DNA from: Clostridiales bacterium
Lineage (GTDB): Bacteria; Bacillota; Clostridia; Oscillospirales; Acutalibacteraceae
Assembly (NCBI GenBank): GCA_022793315.1
Contig: JAAWCO010000048.1
Span: 1-37,240 of the forward strand
DNA: 37,240 nt
Reading direction: 5' to 3'
Part shown: positions 1 to 6,823 of the stretch, in pieces
Numbering within the stretch: position 1 is the stretch's first letter
Layout: every line of letters begins with the position of its first letter
Position numbers and translations under genes: made by a program
Notes under the pieces: model-generated
Told to the model about the DNA's origin: nothing
Databases searched by the model: none
The model's input: the letters and a program-made list of their open reading frames with translations, nothing else

Positions 1-64
1 GATGGGAATCGAACCCACACGACCAGCTTGGAAGGCTGGGGTTCTACCACTGAACTACACCCGC
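1..64 (-). tRNA. tRNA-Gly (anticodon UCC), 3' end cut by the window edge
   Basis: Read on the minus strand, the sequence starts GCGGGTGTAG (acceptor stem). It has a short D arm with CAGTGGTAGA and an anticodon stem CCAGC/GCTGG around the loop CTTCCAA, giving anticodon TCC, which reads GGA glycine codons. The T arm carries GGTTCGATTCC. The last bases of the acceptor stem and any CCA end lie outside the window. A promoter lies just upstream at 104-136. Confidence 0.95.
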
Positions 65-103
65 ATATTAGGACATGCCATCATAATATGCTGTACAGCA
101 GAA

Positions 104-136
104 ATTATAATAACATATCAGAATAGCATCTGTCAA
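104..136 (-). promoter_or_regulatory. sigma-A-type promoter of the tRNA-Gly gene
   Basis: On the minus strand a perfect -35 box TTGACA (131-136) is followed after 18 bases by TATTAT (107-112), with an overlapping TATAAT (104-109). The expected start is near 97-100, where a 12-base palindrome TGCTGTACAGCA (89-100) lies. The tRNA begins at 64. Confidence 0.7.
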
Positions 137-437
137 CCCAATTTTGCTTTTTTGATGTCTGTTGTCGATTGGAAGAAAGAAGATGATTTCGCTTCCGGTT
201 TTTATCCTGTCGAAGGTTCTCTGATTTTTCAGCCTTAAACGTACATCGGTCCACAAAAAAGCCATCATGCACCCCTCTGCCTTTTGCAGTGGACAGCATC
301 CAAGGCGTCGCTGGATGATGATGAGGTCTATCGCTCGTCGAAGTCCACAATGGCACAATCCAGCCTTTTGACGACGGCGGTAGTCGTCCTCTCAAGCTAA
401 TAGGTTTGTTGGTGACCAGTGCTTGTGGTTCACTGAT
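137..437. other. intergenic stretch without a recognisable gene
   Basis: Open frames here are short, overlap on opposite strands and have no convincing ribosome binding site. I see no RNA gene or mobile element. The stretch separates the tRNA promoter from the terminator of the neighbouring lipoprotein gene. Confidence 0.5.
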
Positions 438-465
438 AAAAAAACGGGGCGGTTTCCCGCCCCGT
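438..465 (-). terminator. intrinsic terminator of the lipoprotein gene
   Basis: A 9-bp perfect stem, ACGGGGCGG (444-452) with CCGCCCCGT (457-465), has a 4-base loop. On the minus strand it is followed by a run of seven T (438-444 on the plus strand is all A). It sits a few bases beyond the stop codon of the minus-strand gene. Confidence 0.92.
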
Positions 466-470
466 TCTGG

Positions 471-1163
471 TTAATATGCGATAATGGCCAGATCAATTTC
501 CTGAAAATCGTCTTCGTCTATCTCATATAAGCCGTCTTTATCCTGCTGAATATGAACGGTCAGGGTCTTTTCTTCTCCATACGAGACGGAATCAATATGC
601 TGATTCAGCAGTTCCAACACGCCGTCAGTGTAAGCGTTGTAATATTTTTGCAGATCACCAGCCTTCATTTCCATCAGTACCTCATTGGTATAGCGGGCGG
701 AGAATTCCTGCCAGAAGGCGGCGTAATCTTCTGTAATATCGTCGAAAATTTTCATGGGCTTGATCCGCACTTCAACCGTATATTTGTCACTGGCGGCGTC
801 CTTCTGACGCACTGCCTCTCCAACAGTATACTGTGCCTTTTGATAGAGTTTTTTGTACATGTCCATTACTTTGGCACTGCTATCATCATCCAGTGTGACA
901 TTAAAATAATGGGCAAACGTCTGGCTTTCAGCTTCCATACCCGACTCATATGCCTCGGCGGCCTCCTGATCTGTGCTGTTCGTCAAACGCTTATAGTCGT
1001 CATATTTCGCTTTGTACTGGCAATCCAACACCGCCTGAACATATCCGGCAGAGTCAAAGCCAATTACCTCCTGCTGCACATATTGTACCACATGACAGCC
1101 GGCAAGGGAAACGGTCAGAACGGCGGCCGCCAGAACGGCGGCCATCTTTTTGAATGAAAGCAT
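471..1163 (-). CDS. lipoprotein of unknown function
   Basis: This 230-residue protein starts with a lipoprotein signal peptide: Lys5-Lys6, a hydrophobic stretch, then the lipobox LAGC with Cys23 as the predicted lipidated residue. The mature part is acidic and mostly helical in character, without a motif I can assign. Several clostridial lipoproteins of this size (the DUF5105 type) look similar, but I cannot confirm membership. The ATG at 1161-1163 is preceded on the minus strand by TAAAGGAGAG, a good ribosome binding site, and the gene ends in a strong terminator, so it is probably monocistronic. The protein should be tethered to the outer face of the cytoplasmic membrane. Confidence 0.85.
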   Translation of the reverse strand: MLSFKKMAAVLAAAVLTVSLAGCHVVQYVQQEVIGFDSAGYVQAVLDCQYKAKYDDYKRLTNSTDQEAAEAYESGMEAESQTFAHYFNVTLDDDSSAKVMDMYKKLYQKAQYTVGEAVRQKDAASDKYTVEVRIKPMKIFDDITEDYAAFWQEFSARYTNEVLMEMKAGDLQKYYNAYTDGVLELLNQHIDSVSYGEEKTLTVHIQQDKDGLYEIDEDDFQEIDLAIIAY

Positions 1164-1256
1164 TAAAAATCTCTCCTTTATTCATTCGCCGTTGGCGACC
1201 GGTGCGGCAGTCGGAAACGACGAAAATTTCTAATTGTATCATAAAGCACCGCCAAC

Positions 1257-1428
1257 CTTCTTCCATACCGCGGCTTTGCGGCGACGCTCTCGAAGCGCCA
1301 TATGAGCATAAACGTTGGGCCGTGGTCATTGTACCATGGAGTTGGAGAAAATGCCAGTAGGCATTTTCGAGACCACGGCCACCAAGCGCCATGAGAGCAT
1401 AAACGTTGGGCCATGGTCATTGTACCAT
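1257..1428 (-). repeat. dispersed palindromic repeat element, copy A, with an internal duplication
   Basis: The core is a hairpin AAAATGCC (1348-1355), loop AGTA, GGCATTTT (1360-1367). It is enclosed by an inverted repeat GGCCGTGGTC (1318-1327) / GACCACGGCC (1371-1380). A 45-base direct repeat with a few mismatches lies on both sides (1293-1337 and 1384-1428). Read on the minus strand, the left flank (about 1230-1290) contains GGTATGGAAGAAGGTTGG followed by CGGTG; a close match lies beside the same hairpin at 12956-12975 in copy B. The element fills the spacer between two divergently transcribed genes and holds no plausible coding frame. Confidence 0.7.
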
Positions 1429-1491
1429 AAAGCTCTCACGATGGCAATCCAGATTGCTTTAACCTTCAAAAACAACCACTATCTCCTCTGT

Positions 1492-1519
1492 CACCGTCTT
1501 GCTTCAAACGCATAGAGTA
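1492..1519 (+). promoter_or_regulatory. sigma-K/sigma-E-like sporulation promoter of the collagen-like gene
   Basis: CATAGAGTA (1511-1519) fits the mother-cell -10 consensus CATANNNTA. CACC (1492-1495), 15 bases upstream, fits the short AC-type -35 element of sigma K. The expected start lies about 40 bases before the ATG at 1564. The match agrees with the predicted spore-surface role of the gene; assignment to a given sigma factor is inference. Confidence 0.5.
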
Positions 1520-1563
1520 TAGAGAGAGCCCTGTGAAAACAGAAGAAAAGGTGGTCTGGCAAT

Positions 1564-3087
1564 ATGAGAAAACCCAACGGCAATACGCCCGGCATGAACG
1601 TCATCAACTGCCGGGGACAAGGGGTTCCCTGTCTCCGCAGAGGTGATTTTCCATTCATGCCGGGGTCGGGGATGGACGCAGATGGTGAGCGGCCGGTCTG
1701 TGAATCCCTCCCTCTGGATGCCGCTGTTCAGCCGCTGCAAAACAGCGATAATTGTTCCTGCAATCCAGCCTGCGCCTCCCACTGTGGATGTGGGTGCGCC
1801 TGTCCCTGCGGAGGAACCTGCGTTTGCTACTACACAGGTCCGACCGGTCCCACCGGTCCTGCTGGTGCAACAGGGCCTACCGGTCCTATAGGCCCAACAG
1901 GGCCCACTGGAGCGAACGGCATCACCGGCCCAACTGGGCCCACCGGCGCCACTGGTGCAAATGGAGTAACCGGCCCAACTGGCCCAACTGGTCCGACTGG
2001 CGTGACTGGTTCGACGGGTCCTGTTGGCCCAACTGGCCCCACAGGGGCGAATGGTGCACCCGGCCCAACTGGCCCAACCGGTGTGACTGGTTCAACGGGC
2101 CCTGTTGGCCCGACTGGCCCCACCGGAGCGAATGGTGCACCCGGCCCAACTGGCCCTGCTGGTGTTCAGGGGCCGATTGGTCCGACTGGCCCCACCGGAG
2201 CAAATGGCGTCACAGGTCCGACTGGCCCTGTTGGCCCGACGGGAGCAAATGGCATTCCCGGTCCGACTGGTCCTATGGGTGCTACCGGAGCAGATGGTGC
2301 TGACGGCCCGATGGGTCCGACAGGAGCAACAGGAGCGAATGGCGTCACAGGTCCGACCGGCCCGACTGGTCCGACGGGAGCAGCAGGAGCGAATGGCGTC
2401 ACAGGTCCGACCGGCCCGATTGGTCCGACGGGGGCAGCAGGAGCGAATGGCGTCACAGGCCCAACCGGCCCGATTGGTCCGACGGGGGCAGCAGGAGCGA
2501 ATGGCGTCACAGGTCCGACCGGCCCGACTGGTGCGACAGGAGCCACAGGAGCGGACGGCATCACAGGTCCGACCGGCCCGATTGGTCCGACGGGAGCAGC
2601 AGGAGCGGATGGCGTCACCGGCCCGACTGGTGCGACGGGGGCAACAGGTCCGACTGGCCCTGCTAACGGGCTGGCGGCTTATGGCGGCGCTTATAGCACC
2701 ACGCCCCAGACCTTGAACCTGACCTTGGGTGGAACCACACAAATTCCTCTTCCCTCTACGATGCCGGCCCAAAATGCGACTTATACGCCGGCCAATTCGA
2801 TTACGGTCGCACAGGCGGGCACTTATGAAATCAACTATTCCACTACGGTATCAGTTGCACTGGGAACCACTCTGACGCTGGCGGTGCGCCAAAATGGCGT
2901 CAATATTCCGGATGCCACGATTTCCCGTGTCTTGTCTGTAGGCGTGGGATCTCTGCTTAGCGGCAGCGTCATTTTGGCCCTGACTGCTGGTGATGTTATT
3001 GATATGGCACTTTCCGCCCTTATTGCGGTGGGAGTAACCCTTGGAAGTGGCGTCAATGCTACACTGACGGTTAAAAAGCTCAATTGA
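1564..3087 (+). CDS. BclA-like collagen-repeat protein, probable spore-surface (exosporium) filament
   Basis: The 507-residue protein has three parts. Residues 1-91 form an N-terminal region ending in a Cys-rich patch (about residues 64-88, with [11 protein letters not shown]). Residues 92 to about 367 are continuous Gly-X-Y triplets, mainly GPT, GAN, GVT and GPI, as in bacterial collagens whose Thr residues are often glycosylated. Residues about 368-507 form a hydrophobic C-terminal domain like the globular, trimer-forming head of BclA. There is no signal peptide, as expected of a protein assembled from the mother-cell cytoplasm. The start is supported by AAAAGGTGG about 10 bases upstream and by a sigma-K-like promoter. 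A glycosyltransferase gene follows. The triplet region contains exact-period DNA repeats, so its length may vary between strains. Family and location are well supported; the exact layer is inferred. Confidence 0.85.
   Translation: MRKPNGNTPGMNVINCRGQGVPCLRRGDFPFMPGSGMDADGERPVCESLPLDAAVQPLQNSDNCSCNPACASHCGCGCACPCGGTCVCYYTGPTGPTGPAGATGPTGPIGPTGPTGANGITGPTGPTGATGANGVTGPTGPTGPTGVTGSTGPVGPTGPTGANGAPGPTGPTGVTGSTGPVGPTGPTGANGAPGPTGPAGVQGPIGPTGPTGANGVTGPTGPVGPTGANGIPGPTGPMGATGADGADGPMGPTGATGANGVTGPTGPTGPTGAAGANGVTGPTGPIGPTGAAGANGVTGPTGPIGPTGAAGANGVTGPTGPTGATGATGADGITGPTGPIGPTGAAGADGVTGPTGATGATGPTGPANGLAAYGGAYSTTPQTLNLTLGGTTQIPLPSTMPAQNATYTPANSITVAQAGTYEINYSTTVSVALGTTLTLAVRQNGVNIPDATISRVLSVGVGSLLSGSVILALTAGDVIDMALSALIAVGVTLGSGVNATLTVKKLN
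2335..2658 (+). repeat. 54-bp tandem repeat (6 units) within the collagen-coding region
   Basis: Units starting GCGAAT or GCGGAT/GCGGAC begin at 2335, 2389, 2443, 2497, 2551 and 2605, an exact 54-base period (18 residues, six Gly-X-Y triplets). Several units are nearly identical in DNA. An earlier 81-base spacing links two near-identical segments starting at 2047 and 2128. All periods are multiples of 9, so gain or loss of a unit keeps both reading frame and collagen register. Confidence 0.85.
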
Positions 3088-3123
3088 TCTGGTCCCTATA
3101 GAACCGATTTTTTGAGGTAAAGC

Positions 3124-3164
3124 GGCGGGGGCGTCGTTAGACGGCCCCGCTCTTTCCGTTTTTT
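3124..3164 (+). terminator. intrinsic terminator of the collagen-like gene
   Basis: An 11-base arm GCGGGGGCGTC pairs with GACGGCCCCGC (3140-3150) with one mismatch and the loop GTTA. A T-rich tail follows (TCTTTCCGTTTTTT). It separates the collagen-like gene from the glycosyltransferase. Confidence 0.75.
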
Positions 3165-3313
3165 ATTGAAAATGCTGCCCAACCTGCTTTTACGACGCTT
3201 TTGAGGAATGTAGGATGTCAGGAAATCTTGAGACCCCGGACCGGCAAAGGAAAAGCATAGCAGAAACGGAGGGGTCCGGGGGAGAGAAATGATGAGTGAA
3301 GGGAAGAGAGGAA

Positions 3314-4393
3314 ATGATTACCATTAGTCTGTGTATGATTGTAAAAAACGAGGAAGACGTGCTGGGTCGCTGTCTTGACAGCGTCAGAGAGCTGGTAGAC
3401 GAGATCATCGTGGTGGATACCGGTTCCACTGACCGTACCCAGGAAATCGCTCGGGAGCGGGGGGCCATCGTATTTGAATTTACCTGGTGCGATGATTTTT
3501 CCGCTGCACGCAATTATGCCTTTGATCAGGCGACACAAGAATATTTGTTCTGGCTGGATGCCGACGATGTGCTGGAGTCATCTGCTCAGGCGTCCTTCCG
3601 CCAATTAAAAGAGACCCTGAACCCGGCGGTGCAGATGGTGATGCTGCCCTACCATGTGGCGTTCGACCCCGGGGGGCGTCCGACCTTTTCTTATTTACGG
3701 GAACGATTGATGAGACGTGATGCTGGCTTTCGCTTTGAGGGGGCGGTTCATGAGGCGGTCACGCCGCATGGCCTGACCATTCAGTGGGAGGCGGCGGTCT
3801 CCCATCGCAAGGAGCACGCTGGAGAGGCAGGTCGAAATCTGCGCATTCTGGAAAAGCTGATAAAGGAGGGACACGAGCTGGACCCTCGCCAGCAATATTA
3901 TTACGCCCGCGAACTGATGGACAACGGCCGTATGGAAGAGGCAGCAAAGCAATTGGAGGCCTTTCTGGAAAGCGGGAGGGGATGGATTGAAAACGTTCTT
4001 GGCGCCTGCCGGGATCTCGCTGCCTGCCGGGAACAGCTGGGGGACTCGCCTGGTGCTCTGGAAGCGCTGCTGAAGGCTCTGACCTATGCGCCGCCGCGGG
4101 CGGAGCTCTGCTGTGATATTGGACGGCATTTTTTTGAAAAAGGTGCTTATGAAACGGCCGTCTTCTGGTATGAGCTGGCTCTTTCCCGTCCAGAGGAGGG
4201 CGGTGGCTTTCACCAGCCCGACTGCAACGGGTACATTCCCTGGCTCCAGCTGTGTGTCTGCTGGGATCGGCTGGGAGACCTAATGCGGGCGGAGGCGTGC
4301 AATGAACAGGCAGCCACTCTGAAACCGCATGATCCCGCCGTGGAACACAATCGTACCTATTTCTCCCTGCGGAAAGAGGCGGAACCCCGCTGA
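3314..4393 (+). CDS. family 2 glycosyltransferase with C-terminal TPR-like helices
   Basis: The protein opens with MITISLCMIVKNEEDVLGRC, the typical start of GT2 enzymes with a GT-A fold. DTGSTD (residues 35-40) binds the nucleotide sugar, and DADD (82-85) holds the metal-binding DxD motif. Residues from about 180 onward form repeated helix pairs like tetratricopeptide repeats. I chose ATG 3314, preceded by AAGGGAAG at a 7-base spacing; a GTG at 3296 would add six residues. Related GT2-TPR proteins include SgtA-type enzymes that glycosylate collagen-like spore proteins, and the upstream neighbour is such a protein with many Thr in its triplets, so that substrate is a reasonable inference. Transcription is probably separate, because a terminator lies between them. 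Confidence 0.85.
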   Translation: MITISLCMIVKNEEDVLGRCLDSVRELVDEIIVVDTGSTDRTQEIARERGAIVFEFTWCDDFSAARNYAFDQATQEYLFWLDADDVLESSAQASFRQLKETLNPAVQMVMLPYHVAFDPGGRPTFSYLRERLMRRDAGFRFEGAVHEAVTPHGLTIQWEAAVSHRKEHAGEAGRNLRILEKLIKEGHELDPRQQYYYARELMDNGRMEEAAKQLEAFLESGRGWIENVLGACRDLAACREQLGDSPGALEALLKALTYAPPRAELCCDIGRHFFEKGAYETAVFWYELALSRPEEGGGFHQPDCNGYIPWLQLCVCWDRLGDLMRAEACNEQAATLKPHDPAVEHNRTYFSLRKEAEPR

Positions 4394-4579
4394 AAAGGGC
4401 GGGTGTCAATTCTCGCGGAATCACGACAAAAGCTCTGTCAAAACGCGCGGACGGGCATAATATGGACTATCGGAAAGTGATCGTTCGCTCGCCGAAGAAT
4501 AAAATTTCGGTCCGCGGCGATTAAATCCGTTTTTACAGGTCAAAATATCCCTGTAAATCAGCGAACAGGAGTGAGAAAC

Positions 4580-4948
4580 GTGAATGTCCGACGGGGAGAT
4601 ATTTATTATGCCGATCTGAGTCCGGTGGTGGGATCCGAGCAGGGCGGTATCCGTCCGGTGCTGATCGTGCAAAACGATGTGGGCAACCGCTTCAGCCCCA
4701 CCGTCATCGCCGCGGCGATTACCAGCCAGAAGGATAAGGCCCGTCTGCCCACCCATATTCAGCTCCATTCTACCGGCAGCGGTCTGGCGCGGGATTCCAT
4801 CGTGTTGCTGGAGCAAATACGCACGATTGACAAAAAGCGGCTGAAGGAACGTATGGGTCGGCTGGATGATCAATCCATGAACCGGGTGGATCATGCGCTG
4901 GAGATCAGCTTTGGTCTGGGCGGGGAACTGGAAAGCCGGGCTACATAA
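4580..4948 (+). CDS. ndoA: MazF/PemK-family endoribonuclease toxin (EndoA-like), no antitoxin visible
   Basis: The sequence [20 protein letters not shown] followed by RPVLIVQND is diagnostic of MazF/EndoA toxins, which cleave single-stranded mRNA at short specific sequences. A central IAAAITS segment and the [13 protein letters not shown] strand also fit. The length of about 122 residues is normal. I chose GTG 4580 because AGGAG (4567-4571) lies 8 bases before it; GTG 4571 is an in-frame alternative. In Bacillus and many clostridia a small ribbon-helix-helix antitoxin (EndoAI) lies directly upstream. Here the 180 bases upstream contain no such gene, and the next genes downstream are spore coat proteins. 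A strong terminator follows, so it appears monocistronic. Confidence 0.9.
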   Translation: MNVRRGDIYYADLSPVVGSEQGGIRPVLIVQNDVGNRFSPTVIAAAITSQKDKARLPTHIQLHSTGSGLARDSIVLLEQIRTIDKKRLKERMGRLDDQSMNRVDHALEISFGLGGELESRAT

Positions 4949-4960
4949 ATGCCCGGCGAT

Positions 4961-5004
4961 AAAAGGCCGTTTGGAGCGTCTAAAACGCTCCAAACGGCTT
5001 TTCT
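4961..5004 (+). terminator. intrinsic terminator of mazF
   Basis: A perfect 13-bp stem, GCCGTTTGGAGCG (4966-4978) with CGCTCCAAACGGC (4986-4998), has a 7-base loop and is followed by TTTTCTC. The A-run before the left arm could let it also work on the other strand. Confidence 0.92.
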
Positions 5005-5086
5005 CTATTGCGTTAAAGTCCGGACTGGTATATTTTTTCTTCCCGTTGTCAAAATAAAGATATCAAAGGAAAGGGAGGAGACGCCT

Positions 5087-5272
5087 ATGGCCAATCTCAC
5101 ATCCAGGGAGCTCGGTGCGCTGGAGGATGTGTTGGACGCAGAGCTGCTGCTGGTCAAAAAGTATAAAAGCTACGCGGCACTGTCCACAGACCCCCAACTG
5201 CGGACCCAGTATGAGCAGCTTGCCGGAAAGCATCAGAATCACTTTGATCGTCTGATGGGCTTTCTGAACTGA
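5087..5272 (+). CDS. small CotF-like spore coat protein
   Basis: This 61-residue helical protein (MANLTSRELGALEDVLDAEL...) resembles the first helix pair of the CotF/ferritin-like spore coat family. The ATG at 5087 follows a strong ribosome binding site, AAGGGAGGAG (5071-5080). The next gene begins 22 bases after its stop and also encodes a CotF-like helical protein, so the two are probably co-transcribed and may form a complex in the spore coat. Family assignment rests on the short LxxxELxxLEDxLxxExLLVKKY pattern. Confidence 0.75.
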   Translation: MANLTSRELGALEDVLDAELLLVKKYKSYAALSTDPQLRTQYEQLAGKHQNHFDRLMGFLN

Positions 5273-5294
5273 CAGGAAAGGAAGGATGACCGCA

Positions 5295-5576
5295 ATGGCT
5301 CAAAACCTGAGTCTCTCCATGCAGGATCGGGAAATGATGTACGACGCCCTCCGTTCGGAAAAGCAGATGACCGGTCTGTACAATACCAGAGCTGGAGAAT
5401 GTGTTTCCACCGCGCTGCGGGATGAGATGCTGAATATTTTGCACGATGCGCACAGCATGCAAGCGGATATCTATCTGGATATGCAAAAGCGCGGATGGTG
5501 TTCTGCAGCGGCTGCCGAGGATCAGAAGGTGCAGAGCGCCAGGGAAAAATTCAGCGGTATGAATGCCGGAAGCTAA
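5295..5576 (+). CDS. CotF-family spore coat protein
   Basis: A 93-residue protein containing MQDREMMYDALRSEKQMTGL and YNTRAGECVST, the sequence typical of CotF-type coat proteins, and a second helix with MLNILHDAHSMQADIYLDMQ. I prefer ATG 5295, 9 bases after AAGG (5282-5285), over ATG 5286, which sits directly on the purine run. It lies immediately after the shorter CotF-like gene and before a terminator, so the pair forms a two-gene operon. It is expected in the spore coat; its precise role is unknown. Confidence 0.85.
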   Translation: MAQNLSLSMQDREMMYDALRSEKQMTGLYNTRAGECVSTALRDEMLNILHDAHSMQADIYLDMQKRGWCSAAAAEDQKVQSAREKFSGMNAGS

Positions 5577-5581
5577 ACGAC

Positions 5582-5611
5582 GAAAACCCATCCGGAAACG
5601 GACGGGTTTTC
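5582..5611 (+). terminator. intrinsic terminator of the CotF-like pair
   Basis: Arms GAAAACCC-TCCG and CGGA-GGGTTTTC pair with one mismatch, closing a GAAA loop. The terminal T-run is part of the stem and is followed by CCATTA. Confidence 0.7.
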
Positions 5612-5621
5612 CATTATGGAC

Positions 5622-5659
5622 ACGAAACGCCGCCGGAGAAAAATCCGGCGGCGTTTCGT
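5622..5659. terminator. strong 16-bp hairpin between convergent genes
   Basis: ACGAAACGCCGCCGGA (5622-5637) pairs perfectly with TCCGGCGGCGTTTCGT (5644-5659) over a 6-base loop. It lies 12 bases beyond the stop of the minus-strand CD1247-like gene, so it probably ends that transcript, although no long T-run follows on either strand. Confidence 0.65.
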
Positions 5660-5671
5660 AAAAAGCAGAAA

Positions 5672-6100
5672 TCAATCCTCGTGGCTGTGGCCGCAGTCTT
5701 CGCAGCCGCATGCCTCATCCTCACAGTCGCATTCCAGATCGAATTCCAGATGCTCACCGCAGTTGGGGCACTCCATACCACCCTCCAGTAACGTTTCTTC
5801 ATCCACGCTGAATTCATCGCCACAGTTGGGGCAGGTGATGTCGTAGTATTCCTCATCAAAGTCTTCGTCTTCATCAAAATCGCCGTAGTAAGCGCTCTCC
5901 AGAGAATCGAGATCCTCATCGACGGCATCGACCTGCTCAGTCAGCTCAGCCGTATAATCCTCCAGATCCTCTACACTCATGGCCAGATCATCCAGTACAT
6001 CGATAACGGCTTTCAGAAGCTTGCCCTCTTTCGATGTGTCGTCTACGCTCAGCCCCTCGGCCAGACCCTTGAGATACGCAACTTTTTCCGTGACAGTCAT
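5672..6100 (-). CDS. CD1247-type acidic protein with zinc-ribbon cysteines
   Basis: A 142-residue protein. Residues 1-75 form a helical N-terminal domain (VTEKVAYLKGLAEGL...), like the CD1247 N-terminal domain of clostridia. A very acidic linker (75-87) and a zinc ribbon follow, with CPNCG at 90-94 and again at 111-115. A Cys/His-rich tail, CDCEDEACGCEDCGHSH, may bind more metal. The start is supported by AAAAGGAGGGGC upstream. It lies 42 bases downstream of efp on the same strand and is probably co-transcribed with it. Function is unknown. Confidence 0.8.
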   Translation of the reverse strand: MTVTEKVAYLKGLAEGLSVDDTSKEGKLLKAVIDVLDDLAMSVEDLEDYTAELTEQVDAVDEDLDSLESAYYGDFDEDEDFDEEYYDITCPNCGDEFSVDEETLLEGGMECPNCGEHLEFDLECDCEDEACGCEDCGHSHED

Positions 6101-6142
6101 TGGCTGCCCCTCCTTTTATTGAAATGGTGGCGGAAAAACGGT

Positions 6143-6700
6143 TCAGGCACGCTCCATGTATTCGCCTGTACGGGTGTCCACCCGGATCATCTCCCCCTCT
6201 TCGATGAAGAGCGGGACACGGACCTCGGCACCGGTCTCCAGCGTTGCGGGCTTGGTGGCGTTGGTGGCGGTGTCGCCCTTGAAGCCGGGATCGGTGGCAG
6301 TGACCTGCAGCTCCACAAAGTTGGGAGCATCCACACTGAACACCTTGCCCTTGAAGGAGGCAACCTTGCACACCATGTTTTCCTTCACAAACTTGAAGCT
6401 GTCGCTGAGAATATCCCTGTTGATCGGGATAAGCTCAAAACTTTCCGGGTCCATAAAATAAAACAGATCGCCGTCGCTGTAGGAATACTCCATATCCTTG
6501 CGCTCAACATACGCGGTGGGGAACTTATCGGTCGGGCTGAAGGTTTTCTCCACCACCGAGCCGGCCAGCACATTGCGGATTTTGGTGCGGACAAAGGCCG
6601 CGCCCTTTCCCGGTTTGACATGCTGGAATTCAATGATCTGATAGACGCTGCCGTCCATCTCAAAGGTAACGCCGTTGCGAAAATCGCCTGCGGATACCAT
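6143..6700 (-). CDS. efp: translation elongation factor P
   Basis: The 185-residue protein covers the whole EF-P family: a KOW-like N-terminal domain with [11 protein letters not shown], where Lys32 at the tip of the loop is the residue that is post-translationally modified in many bacteria, then two OB-fold domains ending in [20 protein letters not shown] binds between the ribosomal P and E sites and relieves stalling at polyproline stretches. The ATG is preceded by ATAGGAGGTATAC. It has its own promoter (6734-6762) although it lies downstream of the Xaa-Pro aminopeptidase gene; the aroQ-pepP-efp order is common in Firmicutes. No modification enzyme is visible here. Confidence 0.98.
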   Translation of the reverse strand: MVSAGDFRNGVTFEMDGSVYQIIEFQHVKPGKGAAFVRTKIRNVLAGSVVEKTFSPTDKFPTAYVERKDMEYSYSDGDLFYFMDPESFELIPINRDILSDSFKFVKENMVCKVASFKGKVFSVDAPNFVELQVTATDPGFKGDTATNATKPATLETGAEVRVPLFIEEGEMIRVDTRTGEYMERA

Positions 6701-6733
6701 AAGTGTATACCTCCTATGCCTATACTATACCTC

Positions 6734-6762
6734 ATCATACCGTATGAAACAGGACATTTCAA
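6734..6762 (-). promoter_or_regulatory. sigma-A-type promoter of efp
   Basis: On the minus strand, TTGAAA (6757-6762) and TATGAT (6734-6739) are separated by 17 bases, about 35 bases upstream of the efp start codon. A second -10-like TATAGT lies closer to the gene. Confidence 0.65.
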
Positions 6763-6823
6763 GTAAAATTTACGGAAATGGGCAATTTCCCGCGCTCTTC
6801 TGCGTTTTTGCGGGACGGAACCG

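Noticed and set aside
2335..2658. Regular repeats resembling a CRISPR array
   Set aside because: Units are contiguous 54-base coding repeats without unique spacers, in frame with a collagen domain; no cas genes are present.
1830..2772. Several long open frames on both strands over the collagen-coding region, including Pro/Val-rich and Arg-rich frames of 97-226 residues
   Set aside because: They mirror the 9-base codon periodicity of the Gly-X-Y repeats, lack ribosome binding sites, and conflict with the well-supported collagen gene.
4394..4579. Possible EndoAI antitoxin gene upstream of mazF
   Set aside because: I found no open frame with a ribbon-helix-helix pattern or a ribosome binding site in this space.
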